Of a stretch of 64,000 bases of DNA, positions 22,528 to 64,000 are shown in pieces. The stretch lies in contig NC_054704.1 of assembly GCF_016097555.1 (NCBI RefSeq), positions 94,261,828 through 94,325,827 on the forward strand, in the 5' to 3' direction. A program made the position numbers and the translations under genes. Every line of letters starts with the position of its first letter. The first letter of the stretch is position 1. This DNA comes from Gigantopelta aegis. Its lineage: Eukaryota; Mollusca; Gastropoda; Neomphalida; Peltospiridae. A model generated the notes under the pieces. That model had not been told where the DNA came from. It saw only the letters and a list, made by a program, of their open reading frames with translations, and searched no databases.

Positions 22528-22997
22528 TCCAGTGCCCCAAACCGAGGGGTAGGGGGACATATCTAATAAGTTAAAAAGAAATAATTCAAGATTGTTTTAA
22601 ATACCGGTTCTTGCGTTGTTTTCCTTAACAAGTACTTGAAATGATTTACAATTTCTACAATAGTCCCGTGTTTCAGTTCGAAGGTTGCACAAACAATGCA
22701 ACAGATCCATAACATGGTGTTGATAGTCCAAAGTGTAAACACTAAGAAATTAGAACGGAAACAAACAATTGCTATATACTGCATATGAACATGAGTCAAT
22801 AATAATAATAATAGAATTATTCGACACTTTGTCGGTGTCATTATTCCGGTGGATTGAACAATAATGACCTGGAGACTGAAAATACTGAATCTGACAATAC
22901 AGGCAATAACTGTTATTGCAAGGCAGTTGACCAGTTTACTATTTGACTAAAACACCCAAATTGTAGCCGATATATACTAGTACATATACCATATATT
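22528..22997. other. Intergenic, nothing recognised
   Basis: The sequence contains a short (AAT)n stretch at 22797-22812. No gene or known repeat was recognised. Confidence 0.3.
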
Positions 22998-23017
22998 ACT
23001 TTGCTGTCACTTGGGAG

Positions 23018-23133
23018 CGGGCCGCAGCGCATACACCCAGGACAGTTGGATGATGATTAATTTGTTGTTACTTGTTATCGAGAGAGAAGTCGGCGTAGTT
23101 GTCTTATCTCTCCCCCCCCCCCCCCCCCCCCCC
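23018..23133 (-). mobile_element. SINE family C fragment with 22-C tract
   Basis: The motifs 'CATACACCCAGGACAGTTGG' and 'GAGAGAAGTCGGCGTAGT' match the family C copies at 23805 and 57215. The fragment ends in a run of 22 C (23112-23133), at the place where the intact copy has 'TATACCCACCGAGCCC'. Confidence 0.6.
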
Positions 23134-23146
23134 AGCTCCAACTCCG

Positions 23147-23655
23147 TACTGGTATATCAAAGGTTTTGGTATGTGTTGTCCTGTCTGTCGGATGGTGCAT
23201 AGATCCCTTGCTTCTAATGGAAAAATGTATATGGAAAACATTAACAGGTTTCCTCTCAGGATTTAGCTTAGTCAGTTGAGTGTTCGCTTGAGGTGTTTGC
23301 GTTGCAGGATCGAACCGCTTCGGTAGATCCATTCAACTGATTTTTCTCGTTCCTACCAGTGCACCATAACTGGTCAAAGGCCGAGGTATGTGCTTTCCTG
23401 TCTGTAGGAAAGTGCATATTAAAGATCCCTTTAGGAAACATGGAGCGGGTTTTCTCTGATGACTACGTGTCAGAATTATAAAATGTTTGACATCCAATAG
23501 CCGATAATTAATTGATCAAAATGCTCTAGTGTTGTTGTTAAACAAAAACAAACTCTAGGACTACATGTCAAAATTACCAAATATTTGACATCCAATAGCC
23601 AAAGATTAATAAATGAAAGTGTCCTATTGGTATCGTTAAACAAAGCAAACTAACT
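23147..23655 (+). mobile_element. SINE family A interrupted by a second SINE A (nested)
   Basis: The outer copy runs from 'CTGGTATATCAAAGGTTTTG' to 'ACAGGTTTCCTCTC' near 23256. It resumes at about 23558 with 'CTACATGTCAAAATTACCAA' and ends '...GGTATCGTTAAACAAAGC'. The missing middle is exactly where the inner copy sits. Confidence 0.75.
23258..23557 (+). mobile_element. Inner SINE family A copy of the nested pair
   Basis: This copy has its own head ('GTCAGTTGAGTGTTCGCTTG', 'GGATCGAACC'), body and tail ('GCTCTAGTGTTGTTGTTAAA'). It is inserted in the outer SINE and is therefore younger than it. Confidence 0.75.
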
Positions 23656-23804
23656 TTGTTCAAACGGCCACCTGGTATATGCGGTCAGTTGCATTAGGCG
23701 ATCACCAGTATCTCAAATCATTTACACATAGTATGCTAGCATCTCTTTGTAAGCAATGCAACGAACTAGGCCTTTTTTCTTCTTTTTTAAATTTTAATTT
23801 GTTT

Positions 23805-23945
23805 TCGTGATTATATTCAATTAAGGTTCAAGTATGCAGTCCTGAGAATACACCCAGGTCAGTTGGCTGATGATTAGCGTGAGAGGAGTCGGCGTAGTGA
23901 CCTTACACCCCCCCCCCCCCCCCCCCAGCCTCGTCATCCCCACCC
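23805..23945 (-). mobile_element. SINE family C fragment with 19-C tract
   Basis: It begins with the conserved family C end ('TCAATTAAGGTTCAAGTATG'), then 'GAATACACCCAGGTCAGTTG', 'GGAGTCGGCGTAGTGACC' and a 19-C run (23908-23926). Confidence 0.65.
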
Positions 23946-24925
23946 CGTGCCGTTAAAACTATATCTAAATGGAAGACGGCGCATTGATGCGAACTCACTA
24001 CCTTTTACTTTCGCCGATATCTTACATAACTACTAAACGACCGAGTTCAGTAGGGTTGACTTGTAATAAACATGTTTTCCTATATAAGAGAGCTATTGTT
24101 CTTTCTGATGTACACTAGTTTATCGGTAAACTGAGGGTATGTAAGTGTTATCAGCTGGTGAGAGATACTCATTGTTCAACTAATACTGACCTTTTATACG
24201 AATGTTAATCAGTGGAAAACACGATAAGACAAACATGTGATTGTTACAAGCCAAAGTGCATCAGTTCCTCACAAAACGGACATCGCATATATGCAAAGTA
24301 TTTACCATATGCTACGAGAGTAAATTTTATAATGCTGTTTTCGTGTAATATTATTTCCGAGATACAATATTAATAGCGTGGATTTAAAAAAAAACCCACA
24401 CAAAACAATAACACAACACAACACAACAACAACAACAAAACAAAAAGCAATAAAAAAAGAAAGAAAGAAAGAAAGAAAGACAAAAAGAAAAAAAGAAGCA
24501 AAAAAAAAAAGAAACAACACACACAAACCCCCACAACAACAACGATTAAAAAAATAAGAAAGAGAAAATAAATGAAACAAAAACAAATTAAAACACACAC
24601 ACACACACACATAATCTGAGTAACAGTTAAAATTTGAAACCAGTAGATGATAAAATATAAAGTACTTTCACATATGTTATCGGATGGATAGTGAAAGTAC
24701 TGTTTTTGGATATCAAATGTCAGGGTATGTCCTAGTTGCCTTGTTAAATGGACAATTATAAACTTTGACCACCGTGAAGCAACAATAACGTGTAAAGTAC
24801 TAAGGTTATGTCAGGCGCCACCCATTACAGAAAGAGAGAAATGAAAAAACAAAACAAAAATCAACAAAAAACAACCACAATCATACCACTACCACTACCC
24901 ATCACCGCCACCACCACCACCACCT

Positions 24926-24977
<52 letters not shown>

Positions 24978-25469
24978 CACAGAAACATTAAAAAACAAAC
25001 ACCATAACTGCACTGTTTTGAAAATAATCCCATTTTATTGGTATAAATCCGGGTTTATTATTTGAGCCTAATAATATTATATTGCCCACATTATTTAATA
25101 ATAGTAGGGCTATTAACTAATGATGCATTTATATATGAATGTGTGCTTATGTATTACAGTGTTTAATAAACATTAGTATTATTTTTAAATGCATCCCTTA
25201 CCCACGTCTTAGAGGATATGCCTAATGCAAGGATCAGACTATCAACTGTCACGAAGAAGTTGGCCAACTCAACGGTTAACGTTGTATTTTCCCTCAGTCT
25301 CAACTTACGAGAAGTTGTATACGACGAGTATCGAGCTGTAAGAGTTTTCAGACTAGCAACTGGACAGTCATAGAAGTGAGGTTTTTTTAAAATTCCCAGT
25401 CATAATATAGATACATTGTAAATAATTGTCGAAACATGTCATTAAACAACTGAACAGTTGGTGGTGTTT

Positions 25470-25558
<89 letters not shown>

Positions 25559-26100
25559 AGCCACCTTGAAAGACATCACACACACACAAACACACACAAA
25601 AATATCATCCAAAAAAACAACAACAACAAAATTTTAAAAAACCCCACCAAAACAACAACCCAACAACAACAACGAACAAGAAACAACAGAAGCATCAACA
25701 ACTGGCTTTATTTAACATTTACACATTAAGAACATACCATGCAGGTTAGATTTGTTCGCATGGCAAGCCATGGTTCGATTAATATGTACATCTCTATAGT
25801 ATGTCACACAAAAGTGTCATCACGTACGTAGGATTCTATGTGGACGCTTCAAAATTAGTTACACTTTTAACTCAATTTAATTAGTACCTCTGTTTCAACG
25901 AAGTGAAACGTTGGAGCAGGAGCTTTGCATTAATTAATTAATTAATTATTTATTAATTAATTAATTAATTAAGTATGTCAATCAAGTCCTATCGTTATCA
26001 GGGAACATTTTGATCTCTTGCTATACTGAGATATCACTGTGCTTACGTCATCTTCTCTGTAGAGTGTTTATCAGCTATCTCTGTGGTCTGTTCTACTAAT
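23946..26100. repeat. Simple-repeat-rich upstream flank of the apolipophorin-like gene
   Basis: It holds A-rich (AAAG)n and (CAA)n stretches (24385-24600), (AC)n at 24929-24974, (TAA)n at 25476-25500, (AT)n at 25500-25552 and CAA-rich sequence at 25610-25690. The apparent ORFs of low complexity here come from these repeats. No exon was found. Confidence 0.7.
25930..25972. repeat. (TTAA)n near-perfect palindrome upstream of the promoter
   Basis: TTAATTAATTAATTAATTA and its mirror flank a central TTTA, giving about 42 bp of self-complementary AT-only DNA. It lies about 180-220 bp upstream of the TATA box. Confidence 0.75.
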
Positions 26101-26151
26101 ACGTACAGATTCGCACATTACCGTGGACGTTGGACTGATTGTTTGTGTCAG

Positions 26152-26158
26152 TATAAAA
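26152..26158 (+). promoter_or_regulatory. TATA box of the apolipophorin-like gene
   Basis: TATAAAA lies 55 bp before the ATG at 26213. At the usual TATA spacing, transcription would start near 26180-26190, leaving a 5' UTR of about 25-30 nt. The short UTR and the TATA box fit a strongly expressed, tissue-specific gene, which is inference. Confidence 0.65.
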
Positions 26159-26212
26159 CAGCACGTTGTGGCCAAGAGAGCCAGAAAGTCGAGTAGCGCC
26201 ATCCCTAACACA

Positions 26213-59610
<33,398 letters not shown>

Positions 59611-59752
59611 ATTTCCAATCGACCTTTCTAAACCAAAAACATTTACTGACAATGTTCCTTCGATCTATCTAATCGTGTGTATATTGAAGATTTATTTATT
59701 GTGGAATAGTTTATCTTGAAGAGAAAACAACAACACAAATGTGAATATTATC

Positions 59753-59770
59753 AATAAAGTTTAAAATAAA
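59753..59770 (+). terminator. Polyadenylation signals of the apolipophorin-like gene
   Basis: AATAAA at 59753-59758 and 59765-59770, about 145-160 nt after the stop codon. The 3' UTR is short, and cleavage would be expected within about 30 nt. Confidence 0.75.
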
Positions 59771-59775
59771 ACTCT

Positions 59776-60029
59776 TGATTTCATTGTTTATATCCTGAGA
59801 AGGACGGTGGAGTTTCTAATTGGGTATACAGATAACAGGCTAAAAGTCCAAAGTCCTCACTGCAAAATCAAGAATCTCTTTGGGGAAAGTGTATTATAAT
59901 TGCGATACTATGGTCAACTGACAGACGTATTGTTAAAAATACCTTTCTGAGTTTGATACCTAATTTCAGAGGTTTCAAAGCCTTTCTAATGATTAGAATT
60001 ATACTTTTAATACAATATCTTCTTTAGAA
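59776..60029. other. Intergenic, nothing recognised
   Basis: This is AT-rich sequence after the 3' end of the apolipophorin-like gene. Confidence 0.35.
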
Positions 60030-60272
60030 TATCCTTTAATGGATCGAACCACCTCGGTGGATCCATCCAGTTGATTAATTTTTTTCAACCAGTGCACCAT
60101 AACTGGACACAGGCTGTGTGTGTTATCCTGTTTGTGGGATGGTGCATATAAAAAATCCCTTGCTATAAATAGAAAAAATATAGCGGGTTTCCTCTCCGAG
60201 ACTATATGCCAAATTACCAAATGTTTGATATCCAATAATGTGTCCTAGTGGTGTCGTTAAACAAACAAAAAA
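60030..60272 (+). mobile_element. SINE family A, 5' part diverged
   Basis: 'GATCGAACCACCTCGGTGGA' (head), 'GGGATGGTGCATATAAAA', and tail 'CCTAGTGGTGTCGTTAAACA'. Confidence 0.75.
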
Positions 60273-60324
60273 ATATTTCTTTCCTTTCCTTTCTATTCTG
60301 AACATGTATATGTCTGTATGTGAC

Positions 60325-60420
60325 ATACAGTCTTAGAGAGGAATCCCGCTACATGTTTTCGTTGGTAGCAACAGCTCCTTTATATGCACCATCCCACAAG
60401 CAGGATAGCACATAGCATGA
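60325..60420 (-). mobile_element. SINE family A fragment adjoining a minisatellite
   Basis: 'GTCTTAGAGAGGAATCCCGC' to 'GATAGCACATAGCATGACCT' is family A body in reverse. It runs directly into the 45-bp repeat. Confidence 0.65.
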
Positions 60421-60775
60421 CCTTCAGCAACTTGTGAGATACCTCAGGGAATGCTCATAGCATGACCTTCAGCAACTTCTGAGATACCTCAGGGAATGCT
60501 CATAGCATGACCTTCAGCAACTTGTGAGATACCTCAGGGAATGCTCATAGCATGACCTTCAGCAACTTGTGAGATACCTCAGGGAATGCTCATAGCATGA
60601 CCTTCAGCAACTTCTGAGATACCTCAGGGAATGCTCATAGCATGACCTTCAGCAACTTGTGAGATACCTCAGGGAATGCTCATAGCATGACCTTCAGCAA
60701 CTTGTGAGATACCTCAGGGAATGCTCATAGCATGACCTTCAGCAACTTCTGAGATACCTCAGGGAATGCTCATGA
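60408..60775. repeat. 45-bp minisatellite, about 8 copies, with period-3 variant pattern
   Basis: The unit is CATAGCATGACCTTCAGCAA, CTTGTGAGATACCTCAGGGA, ATGCT. The only regular variant is TTGTGAG versus TTCTGAG. Over eight copies it reads G C G G C G G C, a three-unit (135-bp) higher-order repeat. The first unit looks derived from the end of the SINE fragment beside it (ATAGCACATAGCATGACCTT). Confidence 0.9.
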
Positions 60776-61814
60776 TATGCGGATGTTTCGAATGCCATAT
60801 AGATCTGGTAGAGAAGTTGTTTGACCGTGACCATGGCTTTTTATCCTTTTGGTGAACACCTTTAAAATAATTATGGCCTTGATGTCTGATATTGTGCTCA
60901 TGGCGGATGCCGCCTGGTGAGGTAGGATATGCTCATCTTTCACGAACATGAACTGTTTTTACAGTGACTCATAAATGCATACCATCTCATTTGCATATAT
61001 TCCACTGACTTCCAACCTCTATCCAATGCATGTTTGGGTTTTCTAAGCTTGTCTTGAGGGCCACAATCCACCTATAGGCGATACGTGATGGATGAAAATC
61101 CTGTTACGGACCTCCATGGGGAAGCAATCACGATTGCCTAAAACGTCATTCCCACTGCCTTGTACAAAGATACGATTTTGATCACGGAAAACGGTTTTGT
61201 CATTCATAGTGGGTATACTGCTTGTGGTACACCGGTAGCCTACATACCATAACTGTCTCTCCAAATTAGCTGAAATGTATGTTGACGTTTTATTTGTCCT
61301 TGTATTTAATAATAATAGTTTTTTGTAACACTTATATTACATCTGTCCAACTCTGACTACTGTTTATTTCCCCCGCTAAAATTACTTACTGGTTTTTGGC
61401 TTATTTATTTTATAGACTGATGAAAGATAAGCAACTATAAAGTTTTTTTGTGGGTTTTTTTGGACACAGTCACAACTTAGTAGACTGTTGATCGTTACAC
61501 ACTAACAAGCTACGATATTGGTGTGTATTCATAGAAACATGTTTAATTTTCGAGTGAAAACAACATAAATATTTTATAGATAAGTAATGCCGTTTTATTG
61601 AGATTTTACTTTTTTTTTAATAGTTCACTTGCCATGTGAGATCTTGCCCTTCATTTGACCGACCGTCATATTCCACTTAAATATTATCAGGGCATTTATG
61701 TTGTTTCACAAGTCGGGCTGATGGCTTTTGCCGTAAATTACTGTGTTTGTTTACGCTGGGCATACAGGAGTTTACAGGAGCTGACGTCACTTCCCTTCCA
61801 AACTAGAGTACAAG
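60776..61814. other. Intergenic, with dispersed-repeat core copy 3 at 61168-61207
   Basis: 'GATACGATTTTGATCACGGA' then 'AAACGGTTTTGTCATTCATA' matches 38631 and 40516. Upstream text 'CACAATCCACCTATAGGCGA' is not seen in the others. No gene was recognised. Confidence 0.45.
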
Positions 61815-61857
61815 ATATATATATATATATATATATATATAAGTGTGTGTATATGTG

Positions 61858-61920
<63 letters not shown>
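61815..61920. repeat. (AT)n and (GT)n compound microsatellite
   Basis: (AT)n at 61815-61841, a short mixed GT/AT piece, then (GT)n at 61870-61920. Confidence 0.95.
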
Positions 61921-61922
<2 letters not shown>

Positions 61923-62931
61923 AATTGGAGTTTCATTAGAAGTGTGCATAAAAGGTCTTCTATCCTTACAGCCACATATTTCTCTCAATAGGCAGTTGTA
62001 TCAAAACGCATGTAACAAAATTACCCTTTTAACGTCAAAAGAACCCTATTGGTCTACCTGGAGAAGACTCACTATTAGTCAGGCTTTCTGCCAGGAACTA
62101 ATGTCCGGGTACGTAATAAAAACACAAAATACCTTAAAAGCCCCTACTAGGTGGTTATGAGTTTGAAATATTTTGAAATTGGACAAATTGTAAATAAAAG
62201 TTCTGTTATTAACATATATCCACTAATTTCCAAGATTTTAGTGTACGTAATTTTACCCTCCGTTCCCTCTGGCAGAAACCAGAGCTGGTGTTCCCTGATT
62301 ATGTGTGTAATACCGCCCCAGTTATTTTATGCTTGTATATGGATGTGAAATAAAAACAACAGAAACCATACTAAAACATTTTCCAACAAAATAATATTTT
62401 ATTTTCACAATCAAAACTTACAATATTCACAAATATTTAGGTAAACAAAACCAACAATTTTAACGTATTAAATGCAGTGCAAAAATAGACATAAGGGAGG
62501 TAATGCAACATGCTACACCTTAGACTGGTTTTATCTTCTTCGGTGACGTATCCATTGCGATTGTATTACAAAATGCGGTTACCTTTCCAACCATTAATTC
62601 AACTAAGAAGTTAAATACAATTTAAACTTCACAATTGCAACCATTGGACAGACAAAACTCGTACACTTAACATCCATGAGGGACACAAGACTGACAATAC
62701 CGTTATTAATACATATTCTACTAATTAAGTCGAAATGAAAACATAATATCGCACTCTGTGTCTAGTTGTAATGTCGGATTCGGTGATAATCACATCGATC
62801 CAGGAAACTCATACAACATTGTTTTACCTTGTACCAGCAAGAAACGTTCGTCTTTGTTTTCAATCATTTCAGTTATCTTGACGTAAAAAACTAAATTGAA
62901 AACTATTTTGGAAATTAATAGAGAGAGGAGG

Positions 62932-62932
<1 letters not shown>
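61921..62932. other. Intergenic, nothing firmly recognised
   Basis: Mixed AT-rich sequence. No open frame above about 100 codons with coding character, and no inverted-repeat ends that I could pair. Confidence 0.3.

Positions 62933-63028
<96 letters not shown>
62933..63028. repeat. (GA)n microsatellite
   Basis: About 45 GA units, slightly interrupted at the left edge. Confidence 0.95.
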
Positions 63029-63030
<2 letters not shown>

Positions 63031-63431
63031 AACGATCAAACATAGCGGGAAAATGCATTCTGGTCATTGAGTTTGAAATCAGATTATTTTTTTGATGGTT
63101 TTAAAATTATAATTATATACAAAATGGATTTCTCACTATGAGACACGAATTCACAAATGGATAAAAGAGTTAATTCAATCAAACGTGACTCCACACCTAT
63201 AAGGAGACGACGTTTCTCACCCTGTGTAAACACTGCTGTGGGTAGTGGGCTTCTATTAATGTCGATCGATATTTTTACAAAACCAACATAGACTTGTTTC
63301 GAAAAAGATTTTCCTTTTCTTTTTTAATGTTAGGCAAAATGGAATTATTGATTAAAGACACGTTAAATGTTTGATGGTGCGATGTATAGATGAGAGTTTT
63401 ATTTAAACATAGCTCACTCGTAGTGTCCGAG
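63029..63431. other. Intergenic, nothing recognised
   Basis: AT-rich sequence with no gene or repeat that I recognise. Confidence 0.35.
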
Positions 63432-63585
63432 TCAGTGCACCACGACTTGTATATCAAAGACCGTAGTATGTGCTACCTTGTCTGTAGGATGGTGCATAGA
63501 AAAGATCCCTTGCTGCTAATGGAAACAAATGCAGAGTATCTAAGACTCTATGTTAAATTATCAAATATTTGACATCCAATATCAC
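63432..63585 (+). mobile_element. SINE family A, truncated at both ends
   Basis: 'GTGCACCACGACTTGTATAT', 'GATCCCTTGCTGCTAATGGA' and 'ATATTTGACATCCAATA'. The tail is missing. Confidence 0.75.
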
Positions 63586-64000
63586 GGTCCGGACCAGTTA
63601 TCTAGGTTACCCAGCACTGGTGACGCCAACACCCTGTTGGATTTGCATGACATCTTAGAGCTCAGGATACTTTCCCAAGCTATACCATTATCTCATTCTA
63701 TACAATATATTATTATAAAAAATCATACACATGTCCAAAAAAAAGTTCTTAGCACAAAACTAAAGGAACCATAGGAAAGATCACCATACAACAAAACAAA
63801 TTACAACACAGAACATCGTGTTAGCTATGGCTCGCATAACGATCAATGTATTGACTACTTTTTGGGTCACAAAACATGTAACATTCTACATATGTAACTT
63901 CGAAGTTTTAAAAACGTTTCATCTTGCTTAATTTTAAAACCTGTTCACTGTTTTATATTAAGACATCTATATAGTTTGAAACGCTCTAGCTATATATACC
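63586..64000. other. Intergenic end of window, nothing recognised
   Basis: A short GC-balanced stretch at 63590-63680, then AT-rich. No exon could be supported. Confidence 0.3.

Noticed and set aside
24302..24612. Hydrophobic, Cys/Val/Phe-rich minus-strand ORFs
   Set aside because: They come from A-rich and CA-rich simple sequence read in reverse. They are not membrane proteins.

Overview
This is a eukaryotic, intron-rich, AT-rich window packed with tRNA-derived SINEs, minisatellites and microsatellites. The SINE families (tRNA-like head, body with conserved 'ATCCCTTGCTGCTAAT', tail 'GTGGTGTCGTTAAACAAAAC') are of a type I associate with molluscs. Together with an apolipophorin-like lipid carrier gene, they suggest a mollusc, perhaps a gastropod. 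That assignment is inference from memory, not a search.

Layout. (1) Positions 1-15229 hold the 3' part of a plus-strand gene of unknown identity. Five or six short exons are spread over 15 kb and encode a Ser/Arg/Tyr-rich tail; the 5' end lies outside the window. Its introns carry SINEs, an 803-bp TA-flanked DNA transposon with terminal inverted repeats, and a 5'-truncated LINE. (2) Positions 15230-26100 are intergenic: SINEs, a foldback element, a 35-bp minisatellite, long oligo-C tracts and microsatellites. (3) Positions 26152-59770 hold one complete plus-strand gene with a TATA box, 28 coding exons and polyadenylation signals. I traced every exon, and all 27 junctions are phase-compatible with GT-AG introns, giving 3835 codons. 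It has a signal peptide, a vitellogenin-type lipid-transfer N-module, a DUF1943-like region, a very long amphipathic-beta region mostly in one 5544-nt exon, and a helical C-terminus. This is the large lipid transfer protein (LLTP) family, apolipophorin/apoB-like. It ends without a von Willebrand D domain. (4) Positions 59770-64000 are intergenic: SINE fragments, a 45-bp minisatellite with a higher-order pattern, and microsatellites.

The main novelties are structural. The lipid-binding region shows a regular ~55-residue 'TPF' repeat. The splice acceptor of exon 17 is the last unit of a 41-42 bp tandem array whose other units carry acceptor-like CAGs. SINE heads and tails are exchanged between copies. 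Several short elements have clear inverted repeats and target-site duplications. I found no evidence for a defence system, a CRISPR array, a true tRNA or rRNA gene, or any other previously undescribed multi-gene system.
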